The notes: generated from the sequence alone by a model not told the origin. Shown: positions 6,253 to 13,746, numbered from the stretch's first letter. The stretch: DNA of 15,962 nt from Desulfobulbaceae bacterium (GCA_026990725.1 JALXCX010000317.1:1-15962), one strand, 5' to 3'. Numbers and translations are program-made.

Positions 6253-7188
6253 ATGGAAAAACACGACCATACTGATACCCCGACCATTCTCATTGCTGAT
6301 GACAATCAGGGACTTGTCCGACTGCTCGGAGATATTCTCACTGAGGCTGGTTATCATGTCCATGCTGTAAGTAGCGCCGATGACACCCTGGCCGTGTTGC
6401 CCAAAATTAAACCCGACCTCATCCTCCTGGACGTTGATATGATCGGCGGTTCTGCCTTCAATGCCTGCAGGAGCATCAAGCAGGACCCGCACACCTCGGA
6501 TATCCCTGTTCTGTTTGTCACCTCACGCCGTAACCAGCGTGATATTATCACGGCCTTCAGAGCCGGCGGGCAGGATTATGTCAACAAGCCCTATACCCCG
6601 GCTGAACTCCTTGCCAGAATCCAAACACACCTGGCCCTCCGCAAAACCCAGAAAGAACTCAAGGCCAGCGAGGCCAGATATCGGGAACTCTCCATCCGGG
6701 ACGACCTCACCGATTTTTACAACACCCGCTATCTTTACCAGACCCTGCAGGGCCAGTTGGACATGCACCGCAACAGGGCCCTGTCGGTTATTTTCATGGA
6801 TATTGATGACTTTAAATTTGTGGTGGATACCTATGGTCACCTCAATGGCAGCCGGATCATTGCCGAACTTGCCGATGTGGTGCGTTCCGTTCTGCCCGAT
6901 GGCTGTTACGGGGTGAGTTATGGCGGGGACGAATTTGTCATTGTCCTGGCTGGTCACGACGGTGAACAGGGGCTGCAGGTAGCTGAACGAATCCGGGCCG
7001 CCATTGAACACGCCGAGTTTCTGGCCTCCCAGGATCTTTCCATACATATCACCGTCAGTTGCGGGGTGGCCACCTTCCCCCACGATGCCCAGACCCTGAC
7101 TGAGCTGCTGGGCTGCGCTGACCAGGCCCTGTTTTACAGTAAAGGTCAGGGAAAAAACACCGTCTCAACCTTTTTTCCCTCTTTATGA
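6253..7188 (+). CDS. REC-GGDEF response regulator, candidate Hypr-type cyclic dinucleotide synthase
   Basis: The 311-residue cytoplasmic protein has an N-terminal receiver domain (about 11-128) with acidic pair D16/D17, phospho-acceptor D60 in LLDVDM, T90 and K112 in NKPYTP. A linker helix follows, then a GGDEF domain (about 146-310) with the intact signature GGDEF at 224-228. Where PleD has the guanine-contacting Asn and Asp (FKxIND and GHxxGD), this protein has V191 and S200 (FKFVVDTYGHLNGSR). From memory, Ser at that Asp position marks hybrid-promiscuous GGDEF enzymes such as Geobacter GSU1658, also a REC-GGDEF protein, which make 3',3'-cGAMP as well as c-di-GMP. No RxxD inhibitory site is visible before GGDEF. 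No sensor kinase is adjacent. Its stop overlaps the rsmB start (ATGA). Confidence 0.92.
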   Translation: MEKHDHTDTPTILIADDNQGLVRLLGDILTEAGYHVHAVSSADDTLAVLPKIKPDLILLDVDMIGGSAFNACRSIKQDPHTSDIPVLFVTSRRNQRDIITAFRAGGQDYVNKPYTPAELLARIQTHLALRKTQKELKASEARYRELSIRDDLTDFYNTRYLYQTLQGQLDMHRNRALSVIFMDIDDFKFVVDTYGHLNGSRIIAELADVVRSVLPDGCYGVSYGGDEFVIVLAGHDGEQGLQVAERIRAAIEHAEFLASQDLSIHITVSCGVATFPHDAQTLTELLGCADQALFYSKGQGKNTVSTFFPSL

Positions 7189-8555
7189 CCTTACAGCCTC
7201 CCCAGGGCAGCCCCAGAAAACGTGCCATTCTCTGCCTGGCCAACTGGATGGGCAGCGGTCAACCCATTCAGGAATTTATCGAACAAGGTATCCACGCCTC
7301 TACCCTGTCCCGGGCCGACCGTCAGCTGGCCGTCATGCTGGTCATGACCGCTCTTCGCAGACAGCAATATCTCGACACCCTGCTGGCCCGGTTCGCCAAA
7401 ACACCGTTGCGCAAGATGAAGCCCCTGACCCTGGCAGCCCTCAGGGTGGGTATTGTCCAGATCTGTTTTCTGCAACGAATCCCCGATTCAGCCGCTGTCA
7501 ACGAAACCGTCAAGGCCCTGAAAAAATGTCGCCAGCCGGCCTGGTTGATCAGATTTGTCAATGGCACTCTGCGGGCCGTCTCCCGGGCAAAAGATATCCT
7601 TCCCCCGCCGGAAACCGCCGGACCGGGCGGCACACCAATCCTTGAGCACCCGACATGGCTGACCGACAGATGGAGCAGGAACTTTGGCCATGCCAGGATG
7701 ACGGCAATCTGCAGGGGCAACTGCCGGGAGCCTGTCCTCTGCCTCCAGGCCAACACCAGCCGGACCACCAGTCGTGAACTGGCAGCAATCCTTGAAAAAG
7801 AGCACATTAACGTTCGTCCGGGCCAGTATGCACCTGACAGCCTGCTCCTGCCCGGTCACCGGGGCGCTATCGCAGATCTGCCCGGCTTTGAGGCAGGCCT
7901 GTTTCATATTCAGGATCAGGCTGCCAGCCTTGCCTGTCTGATCTGCACGCCACTCAAACCCGGGGGGCGTTATCTGGATGCCTGCGCCGGCCTGGGGGGC
8001 AAAACCTCCATCCTGGCCCGGCGCCTGCCGGCCCATGCCACCCTGAGCGCCGTCGAACCGGACAAACGCCGCACCCGGTTGCTGGCCGAAAACATCAAAC
8101 GGCTGCGACTTGCAGACCGCGTCACCCTGCACCGCCAGACTATCGAGGCATTTGCCGCTACTACGCCGAAAATCTTTGACGGTATCCTGCTGGACGTTCC
8201 CTGTTCCGGCACCGGGGTCATCAGGAAACACCCGGACATTCGCTGGAACCGGCAACCCGGTGATATTCCCGATTGCCAGGCCCGTCAACGCGCCCTTCTC
8301 CAGACAGCTGCCACCCTGCTTGCTCCGGGGGGCTTTCTTGTCTATGCAACCTGTTCTCTGGAACCTGAAGAAAACTGGCATATTATTAAACAATTCCTCG
8401 CTGATACACCAACATTTGAACTGCAGGACTGCCGTGGAGACCTACCTGCCGACGCCCGGCAACTGGTCAACGAGCAGGGATGTTTTGCTCCTTTGCCCTG
8501 TGCGGACATTAATGGTTTTTTCGCAGCCAAACTACGACGAAAAAGAGAAGAATAA
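7185..8555 (+). CDS. rsmB: 16S rRNA (cytosine-C5)-methyltransferase RsmB
   Basis: The 456-residue enzyme methylates a cytosine of 16S rRNA (C967 in E. coli) using SAM. The N-terminal about 140 residues form the NusB-like RNA-binding domain (RADRQLAVMLVMTALRRQQ, then LAALRVGIVQICFL and VNGTLRAV). The C-terminal Rossmann methyltransferase has motif I YLDACAGLGGKTS (263-275), the acidic SAM-ribose contact near AVEPDKRR, motif IV LLDVPCSGTGV with C340 and motif VI VYATCSLEPEENW with catalytic C390. The length is normal for RsmB/Fmu. The ATG lies within the stop of the GGDEF gene, so the two are probably translationally coupled. The family is firm; which cytosine is methylated here is by analogy. 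Confidence 0.95.
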   Translation: MTLQPPQGSPRKRAILCLANWMGSGQPIQEFIEQGIHASTLSRADRQLAVMLVMTALRRQQYLDTLLARFAKTPLRKMKPLTLAALRVGIVQICFLQRIPDSAAVNETVKALKKCRQPAWLIRFVNGTLRAVSRAKDILPPPETAGPGGTPILEHPTWLTDRWSRNFGHARMTAICRGNCREPVLCLQANTSRTTSRELAAILEKEHINVRPGQYAPDSLLLPGHRGAIADLPGFEAGLFHIQDQAASLACLICTPLKPGGRYLDACAGLGGKTSILARRLPAHATLSAVEPDKRRTRLLAENIKRLRLADRVTLHRQTIEAFAATTPKIFDGILLDVPCSGTGVIRKHPDIRWNRQPGDIPDCQARQRALLQTAATLLAPGGFLVYATCSLEPEENWHIIKQFLADTPTFELQDCRGDLPADARQLVNEQGCFAPLPCADINGFFAAKLRRKREE

Positions 8556-8609
8556 TCTCCTGCCCGGCTTGTGGTTTCAAGCAAAAATGCGTATGCTTGC
8601 AATGATAAC

Positions 8610-8649
8610 TTTTGTACCAGGCAGCCAAAGGCTGTTTCCCGGCACAAAA
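8610..8649. repeat. Imperfect hairpin after rsmB
   Basis: TTTTGT at 8610-8615 and ACAAAA at 8644-8649 enclose a perfect CAGCC-AAA-GGCTG hairpin (8622-8634). It lies in the 126-bp gap between rsmB and the next gene. No U-tract follows the inner stem, so it is a weak terminator candidate at best. Confidence 0.3.
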
Positions 8650-8681
8650 CACCTTGATAACCTCCAATAATAACGACGACT

Positions 8682-9275
8682 ATGGCTGAAATAAAATCCA
8701 CCCTGGATCTGGTTCTGGAACGGGCTGAACGCATGGCCCAGACAGCAACCAACGACCTCTCCCAGGACAACACGCATAAAAAAGGCATGCAGCTGGCAGC
8801 TCAGTTCATGGACAACACCCTCGACAGTCTGATAGACGCCCTGAACGAACTGCCACCTGACCAGCAGATACCGCTGCGACAGGGTATGGTTGCAGTGCTG
8901 CTGCGTAATATTTTTCTACCCCGTGATGCATCGGCCCGGGAACGGACCGACAAAGCCATAAACGGTATCCTCAACCTTGCCGGTGGCACCGGCGAGATGG
9001 CAAGCATCTGCGAAGAAATCCGGCATATCACAGGCCAGTACCACCAGCACCGGGAGCAGCTTAAAGAACAACTTGAAGAACAAGTTCGCGTGCAATACGA
9101 GCAGTTACTGGCCCAGCAGGCCGGTGGGATGCAGCAAAACCAGGGGATGAGCCCGGAAATGGCCCTGCAGGCCAAGATCAAAGAGGAATGGTCTCGCCTG
9201 GAAACCGAGCTCTCCGATCAGTACAGCCAGGCCCTGGATCAGCACAAGACCACTGTTCAGGAACGGCTTGGTTAA
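8682..9275 (+). CDS. Conserved helical protein of unknown function (DUF6657-like)
   Basis: The 197-residue protein is soluble, without signal peptide or membrane segment. Its opening, MAEIKSTLDLVLERAERM, is like that of a family common in Desulfobacterota genomes which I recall as DUF6657; the name is tentative. Residues 1-115 are predicted helical with regular acidic and hydrophobic spacing. Residues about 117-150 are a Gln/Glu-rich coiled coil (REQLKEQLEEQVRVQYEQ), then a Gly/Met/Gln-rich hinge and a final helix. The function is unknown. It follows rsmB after 126 bp on the same strand, with no strong ribosome site before the ATG. Confidence 0.75.
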   Translation: MAEIKSTLDLVLERAERMAQTATNDLSQDNTHKKGMQLAAQFMDNTLDSLIDALNELPPDQQIPLRQGMVAVLLRNIFLPRDASARERTDKAINGILNLAGGTGEMASICEEIRHITGQYHQHREQLKEQLEEQVRVQYEQLLAQQAGGMQQNQGMSPEMALQAKIKEEWSRLETELSDQYSQALDQHKTTVQERLG

Positions 9276-9399
9276 TGCCTGTCTATAGACGCCCCTTTTA
9301 CCCGATTTCGGCATCGCTGTGAACAATAAAACTGCTCACATGTTATTGATATGATTGTTTTTTACTATGCCATGCGCCCTGAACTTGAACTACAATTTC

Positions 9400-9415
9400 A
9401 TTTCTGGACAGAAAT
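9400..9415. promoter_or_regulatory. Dyad upstream of the M24 peptidase gene
   Basis: ATTTCTG at 9400-9406 and CAGAAAT at 9409-9415 form a perfect 7-bp dyad with a 2-bp centre, 27 bp before the peptidase ATG. Its size suits a binding site for a dimeric regulator. No promoter elements around it are clear enough to name. Confidence 0.3.
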
Positions 9416-9442
9416 TCGTTAACAGACAGACGGCAATATACG

Positions 9443-10540
9443 ATGAACAGACAACGCATCCAGCTGGTTCAGGCCGCATTACAGCGTCGCAAACTCGACG
9501 CAATGCTCATCACCCAGCCCGCCAACCGACACTACCTGAGCGGTTATACAGCGGTTGATCATAGTATCCAGGAAACCGCAGGTGTCCTGCTGCTTCCGGC
9601 CAAAGGCAAACCTTTTCTCCTCACGGATTCCAGGTTTATTCTCCAGGCAGAAGAGGAAGCCGCAGGTTGCGAGGTCGAACTCTATCGCAAAGGACTTTAT
9701 CCGCATCTCAAACAGTTGCTGCCTCAACTTTCCATTCATCGACTGGCCTTTGAGAGCCATTATTTTCTCCATTCATCAGTTATGACAATGGAAAAGATGA
9801 CAGATGCCATCGGGGTTACACTTGTGCCGCTCACCGGTCTGGTGGAACGTATGCGGGCCGTGAAAAATGAAGATGAAATAAGGCTGCTTAAACAATCCGT
9901 CCGTCTCAACGAGCGAGTTTTTCAACTGGTATACAACACCATTGAACCCGGTATGACCGAGCTTGAGATTGCCCTGGCTCTGGAGCTGACCATGCGGGAA
10001 CTTGGTGCCGAGGGGCCAAGTTTTGACACCATTGTCGCCTTTGGCACCAATGCGGCCAGGCCCCATGCTGTTCCCACTGATAGAGTTCTGCGCAGTGGCG
10101 ACATCGTCCTCATTGACATGGGACTTGTCCTGCACGGATATTGTTCTGACATGACCCGCACCTTTGTGGCCGGTAAACCCCGATCAACCTATCTGGAACG
10201 GTTACGAATCGTTCGCAAGGCCCAACTGGCCGCTATTGCAGCCATCAAGGACGGGGCCATCTGCCGGGATGTCGATCAGGCGGCCCGGACAATCATCAGC
10301 AATGCGGGATACGGTGAATTCTTTGGTCACGGGCTTGGCCATGGTGTTGGTTTGGCAGTCCATGAAGACCCGAGTCTCAGCCCGCGCTGTAGAAAAAAAC
10401 TGCGGGCAGGCATGGTTGTGACTATTGAGCCGGGCATTTATCTTCCCGAATGGGGAGGGATTCGCCTGGAGAATATGGCCGTTGTCCGCCAGGGAGGTTG
10501 CGAAATTTTAAACAAAGACACCACAGGACTCGACCGTTGA
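9443..10540 (+). CDS. M24-family Xaa-Pro aminopeptidase (PepP/PepQ-like)
   Basis: The 365-residue cytoplasmic metallopeptidase removes N-terminal residues preceding proline, or cleaves Xaa-Pro dipeptides. An N-terminal creatinase-like domain (about 1-130; MLITQPANRHYLSGY, FLLTDSRF) is followed by the pita-bread catalytic domain. The five metal ligands are visible: D225 (VLIDMGL), D236 (YCSDMTRTF), H300 (FFGHGLGHGVGL), E329 (TIEPGIY) and E343 (GIRLENM), with the conserved H208 in RPHAVP. The length is that of short bacterial PepQ/YpdF-type enzymes, less than E. coli PepP (about 440). The enzyme class is firm; whether it prefers peptides or dipeptides cannot be told. Confidence 0.93.
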   Translation: MNRQRIQLVQAALQRRKLDAMLITQPANRHYLSGYTAVDHSIQETAGVLLLPAKGKPFLLTDSRFILQAEEEAAGCEVELYRKGLYPHLKQLLPQLSIHRLAFESHYFLHSSVMTMEKMTDAIGVTLVPLTGLVERMRAVKNEDEIRLLKQSVRLNERVFQLVYNTIEPGMTELEIALALELTMRELGAEGPSFDTIVAFGTNAARPHAVPTDRVLRSGDIVLIDMGLVLHGYCSDMTRTFVAGKPRSTYLERLRIVRKAQLAAIAAIKDGAICRDVDQAARTIISNAGYGEFFGHGLGHGVGLAVHEDPSLSPRCRKKLRAGMVVTIEPGIYLPEWGGIRLENMAVVRQGGCEILNKDTTGLDR

Positions 10541-10696
10541 TCCATGCCGCTTCATACCGTGTCTGCCACCGGGTGATCTCATTTTTCGTTGCCATACTCC
10601 AGCATGTTCCTGCTGTGCAATAGCTCCATCACGGATTACTCCCTGTGGAGAAAAGGTTGTTGTGAATGCAGCCGATTTTTGATACTTTGCCCTACC

Positions 10697-10715
10697 CCAT
10701 GGGGCCGACCCATGG
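10697..10715. repeat. 7-bp hairpin CCATGGG/CCCATGG
   Basis: CCATGGG at 10697-10703 and CCCATGG at 10709-10715 enclose a 5-nt loop. It lies in the 278-bp gap between the peptidase gene and the 110-residue protein gene. There is no U-tract, so it is a structural element of unknown role. The rest of that gap shows nothing else that can be supported apart from a possible promoter. Confidence 0.35.
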
Positions 10716-10766
10716 CAGTAAAAAGAAGCCTTCCTGTCAGCACAATGTCAAACAGAACGGAGCCAA

Positions 10767-10797
10767 TTGTTTTCACTGGCTGCTGATTTATTATAAA
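10767..10797 (+). promoter_or_regulatory. Possible promoter of the 110-residue protein gene
   Basis: TTGTTT at 10767-10772 and TATAAA at 10792-10797 are spaced 19 bp, slightly long for sigma-70, and lie 21 bp before the ATG at 10819. Read this way the 5' leader would be very short. This is a pattern match only. Confidence 0.25.
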
Positions 10798-10818
10798 ATT
10801 TAACTTCATCAAAATACC

Positions 10819-11151
10819 ATGCGACAATACTATCTCGATGAGCTCTCCTTTTTAGAGCGCGATAACCTGGACAGTTTCTTCAAACGAACCCTGAAAGCAA
10901 GCGTCCTTGGCGATGTATTCTGGCTTGAAATACCACAGGATTTACTGGCTCCGGCCCAACTGGAACACCCGGATTGCGGTCCTTTTTATTTTTCTGTGAT
11001 ACTCGAAGATACCAGTGTACGATTTGAATTTCTGGTTCGCAGTTCCCATAATATGCACTGTTCGTGCATTGCCTGGGCAACACCTGCCCAGCGACAATTT
11101 CTGTTGGATTTTATCGATAAGATGATTGAGGATGAGTTAATTTCCGCCTGA
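10819..11151 (+). CDS. Hypothetical protein, 110 residues
   Basis: I do not recognise this protein. It has no signal peptide or membrane segment. The first 30 residues look helical (LDELSFLERDNLDSFFKRTL). The middle alternates hydrophobic residues in a way that suggests beta strands (DVFWLEIP, PFYFSVILEDTSVRFEFLVR). An HNMHCSCIAW segment (C81, C83) and a final acidic amphipathic helix (FLLDFIDKMIEDEL) follow. The composition is that of a genuine folded protein. It is flanked by gaps of 278 and 143 bp, so it is probably its own transcription unit. The ribosome site is not evident. Confidence 0.65.
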   Translation: MRQYYLDELSFLERDNLDSFFKRTLKASVLGDVFWLEIPQDLLAPAQLEHPDCGPFYFSVILEDTSVRFEFLVRSSHNMHCSCIAWATPAQRQFLLDFIDKMIEDELISA

Positions 11152-11294
11152 TCAATCTAGCCGGATCGCTTCACTGTTCTGCGGAAAATGCAGTATGTTC
11201 ATCACATGCAGACATTTTCTTTTCATGCCGGCGAAAAACTCGACCAAAATAGCAATTATTCAGGAGGCCCTGTATTCTTTACCCGGGAAGAACC

Positions 11295-11996
11295 ATGAAA
11301 AATATCCCCGTTAACGAACGGATCATCTTTGCCCTTGATGTCCCCACCCCGGACATGGCCCGTCAGCTGGTTGAACGGCTTGACAATGAAATCAATTTTT
11401 TCAAGGTCGGGCTGCAGCTCTTCCTGGCCGGTGGCTGGCCGGTGGTGGATCATATCGTCAAACGCGGCAACAAGGTCATGCTTGACTTAAAACTCTACGA
11501 CATCCCGGCCACCGTGGGTCTGGCCGTTCGTCAGTTTGCCGATCGCGGCATCACTTTTGCCACGGTGCACGGCTATGGCCCTGTGGTTGAGGCGGCCCTG
11601 GCCGCTGATTCCGGGGTGAAGATTCTTGCGGTTACGGTGTTGACCTCCATGGGAGATGAGGAGGTCGCTGAACTGAACTTCCAGGGTACGGTCGAGGACC
11701 TGGTTTTGGCCCGGGCCAAAAAGGTACTGGCCATCGGCTGCGACGGCCTGGTCTGCTCGGCCCGGGAGGCGGCACGTCTGCGCCGGGAATGCGGCCCTGA
11801 TTTTGCCATGGTCACCCCCGGCATCCGTCCGGCTGACATCAAGAGCGATGATCAAAAACGCATTGCCACCCCGGGCCGAGCCATCCGCGACGGGGCCGAT
11901 CACCTGGTCATCGGCCGTCCCATCCGTGATGCCGAAGATCCCGCCGCAACCATCACCGCCATCCAGCAGGAAATTTCCGCCGCCCTCCATAGCTGA
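11295..11996 (+). CDS. pyrF: Orotidine 5'-phosphate decarboxylase PyrF
   Basis: The 233-residue TIM-barrel enzyme converts OMP to UMP, the last step of de novo pyrimidine synthesis. Visible hallmarks are D15 in IFALDVP, K37 in FFKVGLQLF, the catalytic DxKxxD (D64, K66, D69; VMLDLKLYDIP), MVTPGIRP near 172-179 for phosphate-loop contacts, and R208 in VIGRPI. The length is normal for the bacterial type 1 enzyme. A weak GGGAAG precedes the ATG. A much better AGGAGG at 11262-11267 lies 27 nt upstream of the ATG and 6 nt before an in-frame ATT at 11274. No other pyrimidine genes are nearby. Confidence 0.96.
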   Translation: MKNIPVNERIIFALDVPTPDMARQLVERLDNEINFFKVGLQLFLAGGWPVVDHIVKRGNKVMLDLKLYDIPATVGLAVRQFADRGITFATVHGYGPVVEAALAADSGVKILAVTVLTSMGDEEVAELNFQGTVEDLVLARAKKVLAIGCDGLVCSAREAARLRRECGPDFAMVTPGIRPADIKSDDQKRIATPGRAIRDGADHLVIGRPIRDAEDPAATITAIQQEISAALHS

Positions 11997-12067
11997 CGGT
12001 CTGATTCCAGCTTGTGCCCCATTAGGGGAAACAGAAATTATTCAACCTCTCATCATAGCCGGTCATG

Positions 12068-12193
12068 CTAGCCACCTTGTTGCAGGTAGAGATAATTGTT
12101 TTGACCGGATCTGTTGCCGACGCCACGACAAAGAACACAATCTGGGCAATCAGTCTTGCAGACCGCCGAATCAATAAGTATCATGTCCCCCAT
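12068..12193 (-). CDS. Possible 41-residue Cys-rich small protein
   Basis: A short ATG-to-TAG frame reads MGDMILIDSAVCKTDC, then PDCVLCRGVGN, then a polar tail. The four Cys (12, 16, 19, 22) fall in a CxxxCxxCxxC arrangement that could bind metal or an Fe-S cluster. There is no good ribosome site, though GGGGG precedes an internal ATG at codon 4. It lies downstream of jetD on the same strand. It may be chance or the remains of a larger gene. I do not recognise it. Confidence 0.2.
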   Translation of the reverse strand: MGDMILIDSAVCKTDCPDCVLCRGVGNRSGQNNYLYLQQGG

Positions 12194-12269
12194 TTTGTAC
12201 CGGGAAGAAAAATTGATTGCAGGTGGCTTTTTTCAAAACCCGGCAGAGCTGCAGCAAATGGTGGCAGGA

Positions 12270-12422
12270 TCATAGCTTTTTTTCAAGCCATGTAATGGCC
12301 CTCTTCAACCATCCACTTTCCTCCTGAAGTGGAGCAGTAAGCTCTTCTCTGGTTTGTTGGTCATGCTGGGGCGTATTGCACTGCGCCCTCACGATTAACT
12401 CTACGTTCCCGGGCCCATTATT
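12270..12422 (-). pseudogene. Possible remnant of a protein C-terminus
   Basis: A 50-codon frame between stops ends in a strikingly protein-like segment (QQTREELTAPLQEESGWLKR, then AITWLEKKL and stop). There is no ATG start before this segment, only a GTG (VRAQ). It is on the same strand as jetD and 115 bp past its stop. It may be what is left of a truncated gene or mobile element; no family is recognised. Confidence 0.2.
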
Positions 12423-12431
12423 CTAAATGTT

Positions 12432-12478
12432 GCTCTTCAAGTGACGTGGTCATTTGGTCAAAGTCACTTTCCAAGAGC
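12432..12478. repeat. Imperfect 13-bp inverted repeat downstream of jetD
   Basis: GCTCTT (12432-12437) and AAGTGAC (12439-12445) are mirrored by GTCACTT (12463-12469) and AAGAGC (12473-12478). The two blocks are separated by 1 nt on one side and 3 nt on the other, with a 17-nt loop holding two GGTC copies. It begins about 60 bp after the jetD stop. It could form a transcript-end hairpin or be the relic of a mobile-element end. There is no U-tract. Confidence 0.4.
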
Positions 12479-12537
12479 CTGTCTTACATCACGCGGTATT
12501 ATGCACATGCACTTGCCGTCTTTTTTATTTCATGGGA

Positions 12538-13746
12538 CTACTCCGCCCAATCACAGAAAACTTTATTCGTTTTTTCAATGACATCTGCAAAGGGTATCCG
12601 CTCCTGTTCCAGGCGGATATTGATACCGTACCGGTTGCGGCGCAGATCGTTATAAAGTTTTAGTTCTTCAGATGTGAGATGGGTCAGTTCATCCAGACAG
12701 CGCTGATTGTCTTCTTCACGGCCCCAGAGGCGCTTATGCTTGAGCAGCGTCTTCACATCCATAAGAAAAGAACGACAATGTGGAAAGATACCTCGCAAGC
12801 GGGAAAGAATAGAAAAACCATGGCTGTCAATATCACCCCAGTACCAGATTTCTTTGTTCAGCAGCCAGGATGCCGCCTCTACCTGTTGAATCCCGTAGCC
12901 AAGCCCGAAAATAGCCAGGCTGTCCGGACAGGGAGGAAAGCTGAGGCCGTTTATTTTATTTTCTGTAATAATTACCCGTCTGCATTTCAGGGACAGATGA
13001 CAGAAGCGACTGAAAGGAACGCTCAGATCATCCATGCCCGGCAGGGGGGAGAGAGCAGGATCAAGGACACGGAAACGAATCAGGGGTTCGTCGTATTTCA
13101 GGTGATAGCGCCGTTCAAAACCGTGATGGGCAAGGCCGGTAACGCTGGAGTCAACAGCCGCAGGCGGGAGGAGCTGATCCAGCAGTTCCGAGACAATTTT
13201 TCTATGCTGTTCCAGAAATTTGGTATCAACGCCCGGTATATCAAGCTCACGAAGGTACAGGTTGGGTTGCGGATTATGGTTAAAATATTCGCAGACCGCC
13301 AGCAGCTGCTCCCAGCATCCAGCATATTTCAGCAGTTTTCCCGGTTGTCGGACAATGAACGGTATGAGTTGCGGCTGGTTGTCGCGCACCAGTTGCAGAT
13401 CATTTTGAAACTGCTGATACTCTTGTTTTTTGTCGATCAGACGGAGATAATTATCCCGGTCAGCAACAATGATGCGGTCCGGTATCTTCTGGGGCCCGAG
13501 GCTCCGGTGATTAATGGTGGTGAACAAAATATCGTAACCATATCCTTTTTCAAGCCGGCTTCCCTTTTTTAGTTCCCGCAGCCATTTTTTCACCTCGTCA
13601 AAATTCTCCAGCAGCTCCCGGCCGCCTGGTTTTCGAAACGGCACCAGCAAGGGGAAAAAGGACTCTCCAGCCATTTCCGCCTTGAAAAAACGTCTGCTTG
13701 ACCAGTGAGCCAGTAATTTTCTGCGGACTTCATCAACCGTTATCAC
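12538..13746 (-). CDS. jetD: Wadjet system subunit JetD (TOPRIM-like nuclease)
   Basis: The 402-residue product is the effector of the Wadjet anti-plasmid complex, cleaving DNA after the JetABC motor has extruded it. The N-terminal half fits DUF3322 (DEVRRKLLAHW, FFPLLVPFRKP, KIPDRIIVAD). The C-terminal half fits DUF2220 with a TOPRIM-like core: E262 in IITENKINGLSFP, D305/D307 in WGDIDSHGFSIL, and RLEQERIP near 378-385. The GTG at 13746 is chosen because GAGGG lies 6 nt before it; the frame is open to 13860, but that part is a shadow of jetC. It overlaps the jetC stop by 14 bp, indicating coupled translation. The length is close to known JetD proteins of about 400 residues. No truncation is seen. 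Confidence 0.92.
   Translation of the reverse strand: MITVDEVRRKLLAHWSSRRFFKAEMAGESFFPLLVPFRKPGGRELLENFDEVKKWLRELKKGSRLEKGYGYDILFTTINHRSLGPQKIPDRIIVADRDNYLRLIDKKQEYQQFQNDLQLVRDNQPQLIPFIVRQPGKLLKYAGCWEQLLAVCEYFNHNPQPNLYLRELDIPGVDTKFLEQHRKIVSELLDQLLPPAAVDSSVTGLAHHGFERRYHLKYDEPLIRFRVLDPALSPLPGMDDLSVPFSRFCHLSLKCRRVIITENKINGLSFPPCPDSLAIFGLGYGIQQVEAASWLLNKEIWYWGDIDSHGFSILSRLRGIFPHCRSFLMDVKTLLKHKRLWGREEDNQRCLDELTHLTSEELKLYNDLRRNRYGINIRLEQERIPFADVIEKTNKVFCDWAE

Larger units (their letters stand above)
11997..12537. other. Gene-poor region between convergent pyrF and jetD
   Basis: No convincing gene is found in these 541 bp. They hold a small CCCC-ATTA-GGGG hairpin (12017-12028) after pyrF, a 41-residue Cys-rich frame (12068-12193, minus), an orphan frame that reads like a protein C-terminus (12270-12422, minus) and an imperfect inverted repeat (12432-12478). 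A 76-codon plus-strand frame at 12065-12295 overlaps both minus-strand frames and has no recognisable content. The region looks like decayed DNA at the border of a defence locus; this is inference. Confidence 0.45.

Noticed and set aside
7488..8393. 301-codon minus-strand frame
   Set aside because: It is antisense to rsmB, whose methyltransferase motifs are all present; long shadow frames are expected in GC-rich coding DNA.
12065..12295. 76-codon plus-strand frame after pyrF
   Set aside because: No ribosome site, no recognisable family, and two competing minus-strand frames in the same DNA.
12679..13572. 297-codon plus-strand frame
   Set aside because: It is entirely antisense to jetD, whose motifs are clear, so it is a shadow frame.
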